Assembly (NCBI RefSeq): GCF_028554725.1
Contig: NC_071672.1
Span: 7,470,501-7,534,500 of the forward strand
Reading direction: 5' to 3'
DNA: 64,000 bases
Source of the DNA: Zeugodacus cucurbitae
Lineage: Eukaryota > Arthropoda > Insecta > Diptera > Tephritidae
This document shows positions 1 to 9,742 of this stretch, in pieces (positions within the stretch are counted from its first letter, which is position 1; each line of letters begins with the position of its first letter). The translations under genes were made by a program, and so were the position numbers. The notes below the pieces were generated by a model, which was not told where the DNA came from, did no database searches, and saw only the letters and a list, made by a program, of their open reading frames with translations.

Positions 1-13
1 TTGTCTTGTCTTG

Positions 14-33
14 TATTTTCCTGTTTCGCCTTG
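14..33 (+). repeat. Element D, TTTCGCC form
   Basis: A 20-bp block that reads as four altered pentamers in register: TATTT, TCCTG, TTTCG, CCTTG. It usually sits one A element downstream of another D, with the TTTCGCC form following the TCTGGCC form. Confidence 0.88.
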
Positions 34-38
34 TCTTG

Positions 39-81
39 TCTTATCTTCTTAATTAATTTAAAAACAAATCAAACACAATTG
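39..81 (+). repeat. Element A, reference copy: 43-bp AT-rich spacer
   Basis: First complete copy of the commonest interspersed element. It runs TCTTATCTTC, then TTAATTAATTT, then an A-rich part with AAACAAATC and AAACACAATTG. It contains two palindromes, TTAATTAA and CAATTG. Its length is 43, so the flanking pentamers are out of register by 3. I estimate about 200 copies in the window (by eye, not counted), usually nearly identical. It supplies most of the stop codons that end the artefactual open frames (TAA and TAG on +, TTA-derived on -). It shows no terminal inverted repeats or target duplication, so it does not look like a transposon. Confidence 0.93.
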
Positions 82-146
82 TCTTGTCTTGTCTTGTTTT
101 GTCCTGTCATGTCTTGTCATGTCTTGTGTTGTCTTGTCCTGTCTTG

Positions 147-182
147 TCTTCTTAATTAGTTTAGAAACAAATAAAAAAAATG
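147..182 (+). repeat. Element B, reference copy: TTAATTAG/A-run spacer
   Basis: It begins TCTTCTTAATTAG, continues TTTAGAAACAAAT and ends in an A-run (8 here) followed by TG. It aligns base for base with the first two thirds of element A except for a few changes, so A and B look like diverged forms of one ancestor. The A-run varies: 7 at 1321-1330, 9 at about 3883-3892 and 14257-14265, and 8 in most others. The ATG created at the B/pentamer border is the apparent start of many spurious open frames. Confidence 0.9.
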
Positions 183-285
183 TCTTGTCTTGTTTTGTTT
201 TGTCATGTCATGTCTTCTCTTGTTTTGTCTTATCTTCTTAATTAATTTAAAAACAAATCAAACACAATTGTCTTGTCTTGTCTTG

Positions 286-305
286 TATTTTCCAGTCTGG
301 CCTTG
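286..305 (+). repeat. Element D, CCAG/TCTGGCC form
   Basis: Four in-register altered pentamers: TATTT, TCCAG, TCTGG, CCTTG. This form typically introduces a pure pentamer array directly (here 302-1059) and follows an F-A pair. It recurs, for example, at about 3600, 5550, 12000, 21650, 32330, 43455 and 62690. Confidence 0.88.
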
Positions 306-1059
306 TCTTGTCTTGTCTTGTCTTGTCTTGTCTTGTCTTGTCTTGTCTTGTCTTGTCTTGTCTTGTCTTGTCTTGTCTTGTCTTGTCTTGTCTTGTCTTG
401 TCTTGTCTTGTCTTGTCTTGTCTTGTCTTGTCTTGTCTTGTCTTGTCTTGTCTTGTCTTGTCTTGTCTTGTCTTGTCTTGTCTTGTCTTGTCTTGTCTTG
501 TCTTGTCTTGTCTTGTCTTGTCTTGTCTTGTCTTGTCTTGTCTTGTCTTGTCTTGTCTTGTCTTGTCTTGTCTTGTCTTGTCTTGTCTTGTCTTGTCTTG
601 TCTTGTCTTGTCTTGTCTTGTCTTGTCTTGTCTTGTCTTGTCTTGTCTTGTCTTGTCTTGTCTTGTCTTGTCTTGTCTTGTCTTGTCTTGTCTTGTCTTG
701 TCTTGTCTTGTCTTGTCTTGTCTTGTCTTGTCTTGTCTTGTCTTGTCTTGTCTTGTCTTGTCTTGTCTTGTCTTGTCTTGTCTTGTCTTGTCTTGTCTTG
801 TCTTGTCTTGTCTTGTCTTGTCTTGTCTTGTCTTGTCTTGTCTTGTCTTGTCTTGTCTTGTCTTGTCTTGTCTTGTCTTGTCTTGTCTTGTCTTGTCTTG
901 TCTTGTCTTGTCTTGTCTTGTCTTGTCTTGTCTTGTCTTGTCTTGTCTTGTCTTGTCTTGTCTTGTCTTGTCTTGTCTTGTCTTGTCTTGTCTTGTCTTG
1001 TCTTGTCTTGTCTTGTCTTGTCTTGTCTTGTCTTGTCTTGTCTTGTCTTGTCTTGTCTT
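302..1059. repeat. Pure TCTTG array, 758 bp
   Basis: About 151 consecutive perfect pentamers with no substitution that I can see; the longest uninterrupted array in the window. It begins inside a CCAG-type D element and ends in TCTTTTTTTA, a variant A-element border. Open in all six frames, therefore not coding. Confidence 0.96.
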
Positions 1060-1339
1060 TTTTTATCTTCTTAATTAATTTAAAAACAAATCAAACACAA
1101 TAGTCCTGTCTTGTCTTGTTTTGTCTTCTCTTCTTAATTAATTTAGAAACAAATAAAAAAAATGTCTTGACTTGTCTTGTATTTTCCAGTTTCGCCTTGT
1201 CTTGTCTTATCTTCTTAATTAATTTAAAAATAAATTAAACACAATTGTCTTGTTTTGTCTTGTCATGTCTTGTCTTGTCTTGTCTTGTCCTGTCTTGTCT
1301 TCTTAATTAGTTTAGAAACAAATAAAAAAATGTCTTGTC

Positions 1340-1387
1340 TTGTTTTGTTTTGTCATGTCTTGTCATGTCATGTCTTCTCTTGTTTTG
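1340..1387 (+). repeat. Element F, reference copy: TTTTG/TCATG block
   Basis: Altered pentamers: TTTTG twice, TCATG, TCTTG, TCATG twice, then TCTTC and a final TTTTG before an A element. Register is kept. It almost always lies between a B and an A element, so B-F-A acts as one cassette. A second version carries TTGAC in place of TCTTC (for example 7163-7195 and 14295-14325). Confidence 0.86.
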
Positions 1388-1460
1388 TCTTATCTTCTTA
1401 ATTAATTTAAAAACAAATCAAACACAATTGTCTTGTCTTGTCTTGTCTTGTCTTGTCTTG

Positions 1461-1490
1461 TCTTTTCGTGTCTTGTCTTTTCTTGTCTGG
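1461..1490 (+). repeat. Element E, reference copy
   Basis: Six in-register pentamers: TCTTT, TCGTG, TCTTG, TCTTT, TCTTG, TCTGG. It commonly occurs once or twice just upstream of an A element of the AAAAGC type. Doubled copies are seen near 3680-3770, 19040, 39715-39800 and 48100-48180. Confidence 0.86.
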
Positions 1491-3784
1491 TCTTGTCTTG
1501 TCTTGTCTTATCTTCTTAATTAATTTAAAATCAAATCAAACACAATTGTCTTGTCTTGTCTTGTATTTTCCTGTTTCGCCTTGTCTTGTCTTATATTCTC
1601 AATTAATTTAAAAACGAATCAAACACAATTGTCTTGTCTTGTCTTGTTTTGTCCTGTCATGTCTTGTCATGTCTTGTCTTGTCTTGTCTTGTCCTGTCTT
1701 GTCTTCTTAATTAGTTTAGAAACAAATAAAAAAAATGTCTTGTCTTGTTTTGTTTTGTCATGTCTTGTCATGTCATGTCTTCTCTTGTTTTGTCTTATTT
1801 TCTTAATTAATTTAAAAACAAATCAAACACAATTGTCTTGTCTTGTCTTGTATTTTCCAGTCTGGCCTTGTCTTGTCTTGTCTTGTCTTGTCTTGTCTTG
1901 TCTTGCCTTGTCTTGTCTTGTCTTGTCTTGTCTTGTCTTGTTTTATCTTCTTAATTAATTTAAAAACAAATCAAACACAATAGTCCTGTCTTGTCTTGTT
2001 TTATCTTCTCTTCTTAATTAATTTAGAAACAAATAAAAAAAATGTCTTGACTTGTCTTGTATTTTCCTGTTTCGCCTTGTCTTGTCTTATCTTCTTAATT
2101 AATTTAAAAATAAATCAAACACAATTGTCTTGTTTTGTCTTGTCATGTCTTGTCTTGTCTTGTCTTGTCCTGTCTTGTCTTCTAAATTAGTTTAGAAACA
2201 AATAAAAAAATGTCTTGTCTTGTTTTGTTTTGTCATGTCTTGTCATGTCATGTCTTCTCTTGTTTTGTCTTATCTTCTTAATTAATTTAAAAACAAATCA
2301 AACACAATTGTCTTGTCTTGTCTTGTCTTGTCTTGTCTTGTCTTTTCTTGTCTGGCCTTGTCTTGTCTTGTTTTATCTTCTTAATTAATTTAAAAACAAA
2401 TCAAACACAAAAGTCCTGTCTTGTCTTATTTTGTCTTCTCTTCTTAATTAATTTAGAAACAAATAAAAAAATGTCTTGACTTGTCTTTTATTTTCCTGTT
2501 TCGCCTTGTCTTGTCTTATCTTCTTAATTAATTTAAAAATAAATCAAACACAATTGTCTTGTCTTGTCTTGTCTTGTCTTCTCTTGTTTTGTCTTATCTT
2601 CTTAATTAATTTAAAAACAAATCAAACACAATTGTCTTGTCTTGTCTTGTCTTGTCTTGTCTTGTCTTGTCTTGTCTTGTCATTTCGTGTCTTGTCTTTT
2701 CTTGTCTGGTCTTGTCTTGTCTTGTCTTATCTTCTTAATTAATTTAAAAGCAAATCAAACACAATTGTCTTGTCTTGTCTTGTATTTTCCTGTTTCGCCT
2801 TGTTTTGTCTTATCTTCTTAATTAATTTAAAAACAAATCAAACACAATTGTCTTGTCTTGTCTTGTTTTGTCTTGTCATGTCTTGTCATGTCTTGTCTTG
2901 TCTTGTCTTGTTCTGTCTTGTCTTCTTAATTAGTTTAGAAACAAATAAAAAAAATGTCTTGTCTAGTTTTGTTTTGTCATGTCTTGTCATGTCATGTCTT
3001 CTCTTGTTTTGTCTTATCTTCTTAATTAATTTAAAAACAAATCAAACACAATTGTCTTGTCTTGTCTTGTATTTTCCAGTCTGGCCTTGTCTTGTCTTGT
3101 CTTGTCTTGTCTTGTCTTGTCTTGTCTTGTCTTGTCTTGTCTTGTCTTGCCTTGTCTTGTCTTGTCTTGTCTTGTCTTTTCGTGTCTTGTCTTTTCTTGT
3201 CTTGTCTTGTCTTGTCTTGTCTTTTCTTGTCTGGTCTTGTCTTGTCTTGTCTTATCTTCTTAATTAATTTAAAAGCAAATCAAACACAATTGTCTTGTCT
3301 TGTCTTGTATTTTCCTGTTTCGCCTTGTCTTGTCTTATCTTCTTAATTAATTTAAAAACAAATCAAACACAATTGTCTTGTCTTGTCTTGTTTTGTCTTG
3401 TCATGTCTTGTCATGTCTTGTCTTGTCTTGTCTTGTCTTGTCCTGTCTTGTCTTCTTAATTAGTTTAGAAACAAATAAAAAAAATGTCTTGTCTTGTTTT
3501 GTTTTGTCATGTCTTGTCATGTCATGTCTTCTCTTGTTTTGTCTTATCTTCTTAATTAATTTAAAAACAAATCAAACACAATTGTCTTGTCTTGTCTTGT
3601 ATTTTCCAGTCTGGCCTTGTCTTGTCTTGTCTTGTCTTGTCTTGTCTTGTCTTGCCTTGTCTTGTCTTGTCTTGTCTTGTCTTTTCGTGTCTTGTCTTTT
3701 CTTGTCTGGTCTTGTCTTGTCTTGTCTTGTCTTGTCTTGTCTTTTCGTGTCTTGTCTTTTCTTGTCTGGTCTTGTCTTGTCTTG

Positions 3785-3832
3785 TCTTATCTTCTTAATT
3801 AATTTAAAAGCAAATCAAACATAATAGTCCTG
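3785..3832 (+). repeat. Element C, reference copy: AAAAGC/CATAATAGTCCTG spacer
   Basis: An A derivative in which AAAAAC became AAAAGC and the CAATTG end became CATAATAG followed by TCCTG. The CAATTG palindrome is lost. Other copies are near 18174, 18486, 19107, 20124, 21914, 28619, 29343, 30195, 38079, 43701, 45619, 48224, 50676, 52844, 54075, 58310, 59489 and 62898. The copy near 39839 has a private AAATCGAAC change. Confidence 0.88.
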
Positions 3833-4201
3833 TCTTGTCTTGTCTTGTCTTGTCTTCTCTTCTTAATTAGTTTAGAAACAAATAAAAAAAAATGTCTTGA
3901 CTTGTCTTGTTTTATTTTGTCATGTCTTGTCATGTCATGTCTTGACTTGTTTTGTCTTATCTTCTTAATTAATTAAAAAACAAATCAAACACAATTGTCT
4001 TGTCTTGTCTTGTCTTGTTTTGTATTGTTTTGTCTTGTCTTGTCTTCTCTTGTCTTGTCTTCTTAATTAGTTTAGAAACAAATAAAAAAAATGTCTTGTC
4101 TTGTTTTGTTTTGTCATGTCTTGTCATGTCATGTCTTCTCTTGTTTTGTCTTATCTTCTTAATTAATTTAAAAACAAATCAAACACAATTGTCTTGTCTT
4201 G

Positions 4202-4221
4202 TATTTTCCTGTCTGGCCTTG
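4202..4221 (+). repeat. Element D, CCTG/TCTGGCC form
   Basis: Four in-register altered pentamers: TATTT, TCCTG, TCTGG, CCTTG. In later units this form usually follows a TTGAGTTG variant and marks the start of a higher-order unit (for example 5161, 7583, 11599, 13310, 15438). Confidence 0.87.
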
Positions 4222-4270
4222 TCTTGTCTTATCTTCTTAATTAATTTAAAAACAAGTCAAACACAATTGT

Positions 4271-4531
4271 CTTGTCTTGTCCTGTCTTGTGTTGTCTTGT
4301 CTTGTCTTGTCTTGTCTTGTCTTGTCTTGTCTTGTCTTGTCTTGTCTTGTCTTGTCTTGCCTTGTCTTGTCTTGTCTTGTCTTGTCTTGTCTTGTCTTGT
4401 CTTGTCTTGTCTTGTCTTGTCTTGTCTTGTCTTGTCTTGTCTTGTCTTGTCTTGTCTTGTCTTGTCTTGTCTTGTCTTGTCTTGTCTTGTCTTGTCTTGT
4501 CTTGTCTTGTCTTGTCTTGTCTTGTCTTGTC
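4271..4531. repeat. Pentamer array with TCCTG, TGTGT and CCTTG variants
   Basis: A near-pure array of about 260 bp with isolated variant pentamers close to its left end (TCCTG near 4280, a GTGTT near 4289) and one CCTTG near 4360. It ends in an A element. Confidence 0.9.
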
Positions 4532-5160
4532 TTATCTTCTTAATTAATTTAAAAACAAATCAAACACAATTGTCTTGTCTTGTCTTGTCTTATCTTCTTA
4601 ATTAATTTAAAAACAAATCAAACACAATTGTCTTGTCTTGTCTTGTATTTTCCAGTCTGGCCTTGTCTTGTCTTGTCTTGTTTTGTCTTGTCTTGTCTTG
4701 TCTTGTCTTGTCTTGTCTTGTCTTGTCTTGCCTTGTCTTGTCTTGTCTTGTCTTGTCTTGTTTTATCTTCTTAATTAATTTAAAAACAAATCAAACACAA
4801 TTGTCTTGTCTTGTCTTGTCTTGTCCTGTCTTGTCTTCTTAATTAGTTTAGAAACAAATAAAAAAATGTCTTGTCTTGTTTTGTTTTGTCATGTCTTGTC
4901 ATGTCATGTCTTCTCTTGTTTTGTCTTATCTTCTTAATTAATTTAAAAACAAATCAAACACAATTGTCTTGTCTTGTCTTGTCTTGTCTTGTCTTTTCTT
5001 GTCTGGTCTTGTCTTGTCTTGTCTTGTCTTGTCTTGTCTTGTCTTGTCTTGTCTTGTCTTGTCTTGTCTTGTCTTGTCTTGTCTTGTCTTGTCTTGTCTT
5101 GTCTTGTCTTGTCTTGTTTTGTCTTATCTTCTTAATTAATTTAAAAACAAATCAAACACA
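4532..5160. repeat. Mosaic with two back-to-back A elements
   Basis: Two A elements lie about 60 bp apart near 4530 and 4590. A CCAG-type D, a short array with TTTTG and CCTTG variants, a B-F-A cassette and a near-pure array (about 5010-5115) follow. No gene. Confidence 0.88.
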
Positions 5161-7582
5161 ATTGTCTTGAGTTGTCTTGTATTTTCCTGTCTGGCCTTGT
5201 CTTGTCTTATCTTCTTAATTAATTTAAAAACAAATCAAACACAATTGTCTTGTCTTGTCTTGTATTTTCCTGTTTCGCCTTGTCTTGTCTTATCTTCTTA
5301 ATTAATTTAAAAACAAATCAAACACAATTGTCTTGTCTTGTCTTGTTTTGTCTTGTCATGTCTTGTCATGTCTTGTCTTGTCTTGCCTTGTCCTGTCTTG
5401 TCTTCTTAATTAGTTTAGAAACAAATAAAAAAAATGTCTTGTCTTGTTTTGTTTTGTCATGTCTTGTCATGTCATGTCTTCTCTTGTTTTGTCTTATCTT
5501 CTTAATTAATTTAAAAACAAATCAAACACAATTGTCTTGTCTTGTCTTGTATTTTCCAGTCTGGCCTTGTCTTGTCCTGTCTTGTCTTGTCTTGTCTTGT
5601 CTTGTCTTGTCTTGTCTTGTCTTGACTTCTCTTTTCGTGTCTTGTCTTTTCTTGTCTGGTCTTGTCCTATCTTCTTAATTAATTTAAAAGCAAATCAAAC
5701 ACAATTGTCTTGTCTTGTCTTGTATTTTCCTGTTTCGCCTTGTTTTGTCTTATCTTCTTAATTAATTTAAAAACAAATCAAACACAATTGTCTTGTCTTG
5801 TCTTGTTTTGTCTTGTCATGTCTTGTCATGTCTTGTCTTGTCTTGCCTTGTCCTGTCTTGTCTTCTTAATTAGTTTAGAAACAAATAAAAAAAATGTCTT
5901 GTCTTGTTTTGTTTTGTCATGTCTTGTCATGTCATGTCTTCTCTTGTTTTGTCTTATCTTCTTAATTAATTTAAAAACAAATCAAACACAATTGTCTTGT
6001 CTTGTCTTGTATTTTCCAGTCTGGCCTTGTCTTGTCCTGTCTTGTCTTGTCTTGTCTTGTCTTGTCTTGTCTTGTCTTGTCTTGTCTTGTCTTGTCTTGT
6101 CTTGTCTTGTCTTGTCTTGTCTTGTCTTGTCTTGTCTTGTCTTGTCTTGTCTTGTCTTTTCTTGTCTGGCCTTGTCTTGTCTTCTTAATTAATTTAAAAG
6201 CAAATCAAACACAATTGTCTTGTCTTGTCCTGTCTTGTCTTGTCCTGTCTTGTCTTGTCTTGTCTTGTCTTGTCTTGTCTTGTCTTGTCTTGTCTTGTCT
6301 TGTCTTGTCTTGTCTTGTCTTGTCTTGTCTTGTCTTGTCTTGTCTTGTCTTGTCTTGTCTTGTCTTGTCTTGTCTTGTCTTGTCTTGTCTTGTCTTGTCT
6401 TGTCTTGTCTTGTCTTGTCTTGTCTTGTCTTGTCTTGTCTTGTCTTGTCTTGTCTTGTCTTGTCTTGTCTTGTCTTGTCTTGTCTTGTCTTGTCTTGTCT
6501 TGTCTTGTCTTGTCTTGTCTTGTCTTGTTTTGTCTTATCTTCTTAATTAATTTAAAAACAAATCAAACACAATTGTCTTGAGTTGTCTTGTATTTTCCTG
6601 TCTGGCCTTGTCTTGTCTTATCTTCTTAATTAATTTAAAAACAAATCAAACACAATTGTCTTGTCTTGTCTTGTCTTGTCTTGTCTTGTCTTGTCTTGTC
6701 TTGTCTTGTCTTGTCTTGTTTTGTCTTATCTTCTTAATTAATTTAAAAACAAATCAAACACAATTGTCTTGAGTTGTCTTGTATTTTCCTGTCTGGCCTT
6801 GTTTTGTCTTATCTTCTTAATTAATTTAAAAACAAATCAAACACAATTGTCTTGAGTTGTCTTGTATTTTCTTGTCTGGCCTTGTCTTGTCTTCTTAATT
6901 AATTTAAAAGCAAATCAAACACAATTGTCTTGTCTTGTCCTGTCTTGTCTTGTCCTGTCTTGTCTTGTCTTGTCTTGTCTTGTCTTGTCTTGTCTTGTCC
7001 TGTCTTGTCTTGTCTTGTCTTGTCTTGTCTTGTCTTGTCTTGTCTTGTCTTGTCTTGTCTTGTCTTGTCTTGTCTTGTCTTGTCTTGTCTTGTCTTGTCT
7101 TGTCTTGTCTTGTCTTGTCTTGTCTTGTCTTGTCTTGTCTTGTCTTGTCTTGTCTTGTCTTTTCTTGTCATGTCATGTCTTGACTTGTTTTGTCTTATCT
7201 TCTTAATTAATTTAAAAACAAATCAAACACAATTGTCTTGTCTTGTCTTGTATTTTCCTGTTTCGCCTTGTCTTGTCTTATCTTCTTAATTAATTAAAAA
7301 ACAAATCAAACACAATTGTCTTGTCTTGTCTTGTCTTGTCTTGTCTTGTCTTGTCTTGTCTTGTCTTGTCTTGTCTTGTCTTGTCTTGTCTTGTCTTGTC
7401 TTGTCTTGTCTTGTCTTTTCTTGTCTGGTCTTGTCTTGTCTTGTCTTGTCTTGTCTTGTCTTGTCTTGTCTTGTCTTGTCTTGTCTTGTCTTGTCTTGTC
7501 TTGTCTTGTCTTGTCTTGTCTTGTCTTGTCTTGTCTTGTTTTGTCTTATCTTCTTAATTAATTTAAAAACAAATCAAACACA
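5161..7582. repeat. Type I higher-order unit, copy a (2.42 kb)
   Basis: Starts at the TTGAGTTG-D marker. Order: D(TCTGGCC)-A-D(TTTCGCC)-A-F-B-F-A-D(CCAG)-short array-E-A(AAAAGC)-D(TTTCGCC)-A-F-B-F-A-D(CCAG)-array, then arrays and D/A pairs. Copy b begins exactly 2422 bp downstream and shares a private TTGACTTCTC junction (about 5624 here, 8046 in b) and a GTCCTATC border (about 5665 and 8087). Confidence 0.93.
6246..6528. repeat. Pure TCTTG array, about 283 bp
   Basis: Perfect pentamers between a TCCTG variant and a TTTTG-A border. The equivalent array in copy b (8668-8960) is two pentamers longer, which shifts the copy offset from 2422 to 2432. Confidence 0.92.
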
Positions 7583-9742
7583 ATTGTCTTGAGTTGTCTT
7601 GTATTTTCCTGTCTGGCCTTGTCTTGTCTTATCTTCTTAATTAATTTAAAAACAAATCAAACACAATTGTCTTGTCTTGTCTTGTATTTTCCTGTTTCGC
7701 CTTGTCTTGTCTTATCTTCTTAATTAATTTAAAAACAAATCAAACACAATTGTCTTGTCTTGTCTTGTTTTGTCTTGTCATGTCTTGTCATGTCTTGTCT
7801 TGTCTTGCCTTGTCCTGTCTTGTCTTCTTAATTAGTTTAGAAACAAATAAAAAAAATGTCTTGTCTTGTTTTGTTTTGTCATGTCTTGTCATGTCATGTC
7901 TTCTCTTGTTTTGTCTTATCTTCTTAATTAATTTAAAAACAAATCAAACACAATTGTCTTGTCTTGTCTTGTATTTTCCAGTCTGGCCTTGTCTTGTCCT
8001 GTCTTGTCTTGTCTTGTCTTGTCTTGTCTTGTCTTGTCTTGTCTTGACTTCTCTTTTCGTGTCTTGTCTTTTCTTGTCTGGTCTTGTCCTATCTTCTTAA
8101 TTAATTTAAAAGCAAATCAAACACAATTGTCTTGTCTTGTCTTGTATTTTCCTGTTTCGCCTTGTTTTGTCTTATCTTCTTAATTAATTTAAAAACAAAT
8201 CAAACACAATTGTCTTGTCTTGTCTTGTTTTGTCTTGTCATGTCTTGTCATGTCTTGTCTTGTCTTGCCTTGTCCTGTCTTGTCTTCTTAATTAGTTTAG
8301 AAACAAATAAAAAAAATGTCTTGTCTTGTTTTGTTTTGTCATGTCTTGTCATGTCATGTCTTCTCTTGTTTTGTCTTATCTTCTTAATTAATTTAAAAAC
8401 AAATCAAACACAATTGTCTTGTCTTGTCTTGTATTTTCCAGTCTGGCCTTGTCTTGTCCTGTCTTGTCTTGTCTTGTCTTGTCTTGTCTTGTCTTGTCTT
8501 GTCTTGTCTTGTCTTGTCTTGTCTTGTCTTGTCTTGTCTTGTCTTGTCTTGTCTTGTCTTGTCTTGTCTTGTCTTGTCTTTTCTTGTCTGGCCTTGTCTT
8601 GTCTTCTTAATTAATTTAAAAGCAAATCAAACACAATTGTCTTGTCTTGTCCTGTCTTGTCTTGTCCTGTCTTGTCTTGTCTTGTCTTGTCTTGTCTTGT
8701 CTTGTCTTGTCTTGTCTTGTCTTGTCTTGTCTTGTCTTGTCTTGTCTTGTCTTGTCTTGTCTTGTCTTGTCTTGTCTTGTCTTGTCTTGTCTTGTCTTGT
8801 CTTGTCTTGTCTTGTCTTGTCTTGTCTTGTCTTGTCTTGTCTTGTCTTGTCTTGTCTTGTCTTGTCTTGTCTTGTCTTGTCTTGTCTTGTCTTGTCTTGT
8901 CTTGTCTTGTCTTGTCTTGTCTTGTCTTGTCTTGTCTTGTCTTGTCTTGTCTTGTCTTGTTTTGTCTTATCTTCTTAATTAATTTAAAAACAAATCAAAC
9001 ACAATTGTCTTGAGTTGTCTTGTATTTTCCTGTCTGGCCTTGTCTTGTCTTATCTTCTTAATTAATTTAAAAACAAATCAAACACAATTGTCTTGTCTTG
9101 TCTTGTCTTGTCTTGTCTTGTCTTGTCTTGTCTTGTCTTGTCTTGTCTTGTTTTGTCTTATCTTCTTAATTAATTTAAAAACAAATCAAACACAATTGTC
9201 TTGAGTTGTCTTGTATTTTCCTGTCTGGCCTTGTTTTGTCTTATCTTCTTAATTAATTTAAAAACAAATCAAACACAATTGTCTTGAGTTGTCTTGTATT
9301 TTCTTGTCTGGCCTTGTCTTGTCTTCTTAATTAATTTAAAAGCAAATCAAACACAATTGTCTTGTCTTGTCCTGTCTTGTCTTGTCCTGTCTTGTCTTGT
9401 CTTGTCTTGTCTTGTCTTGTCTTGTCTTGTCCTGTCTTGTCTTGTCTTGTCTTGTCTTGTCTTGTCTTGTCTTGTCTTGTCTTGTCTTGTCTTGTCTTGT
9501 CTTGTCTTGTCTTGTCTTGTCTTGTCTTGTCTTGTCTTGTCTTGTCTTGTCTTGTCTTGTCTTGTCTTGTCTTGTCTTGTCTTGTCTTTTCTTGTCATGT
9601 CATGTCTTGACTTGTTTTGTCTTATCTTCTTAATTAATTTAAAAACAAATCAAACACAATTGTCTTGTCTTGTCTTGTATTTTCCTGTTTCGCCTTGTCT
9701 TGTCTTATCTTCTTAATTAATTAAAAAACAAATCAAACACAA
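7583..9742. repeat. Type I higher-order unit, copy b (tandem duplicate of 5161-7320)
   Basis: Element order and private variants match copy a throughout. The offset is 2422 near 7672-8424, 2432 near 9010-9300 and 2427 near 9688; all are 2 modulo 5, so the copies differ only by whole pentamers. Similarity fades in the array after 9743. Confidence 0.93.
8668..8960. repeat. Pure TCTTG array, about 293 bp
   Basis: Counterpart of 6246-6528 in the duplicate copy, longer by two pentamers. Otherwise identical in flanks. Confidence 0.92.

Larger units (their letters stand above)
1..301. repeat. Mosaic of interspersed elements at the left edge
   Basis: Short pentamer tracts separate a TTTCGCC-type D element, A elements at about 39-81 and 228-270, an F-like stretch, one B element at 147-182 and a CCAG-type D element at 286-305. 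No gene is present. It has the same grammar as the mosaic that follows 1060. Confidence 0.9.
1060..4270. repeat. Dense mosaic of A, B, C, D, E and F elements
   Basis: Roughly five to six spacer elements per kilobase, with short pentamer tracts between them. It includes the earliest E element (1461-1490), C-like borders reading CAATAGTCCTG near 1099 and 1978, a TAAATTAG-bearing B copy near 2181, and the CATAATAG form at 3785-3832. Element order is less regular than in the type I and II units. No gene seen. Confidence 0.9.

Noticed and set aside
14..33. D, E and F as independent inserted elements
   Set aside because: They keep the five-base register and read as runs of substituted pentamers, so they are mutated satellite rather than insertions. 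I kept them as named repeat variants only.
39..81. Spacer A as a short transposon (MITE) or its footprint
   Set aside because: No terminal inverted repeats, no consistent target duplication, uniform orientation, and no solitary copies outside the array. Its spread is explained by tandem duplication of composite units.
147..182. TATA-like or polyadenylation signals in the A-rich spacers
   Set aside because: AT-rich words such as AAATAAAA occur in nearly every B copy by composition. With no gene nearby and about the same context in every copy, there is nothing to support a promoter or polyA site call.
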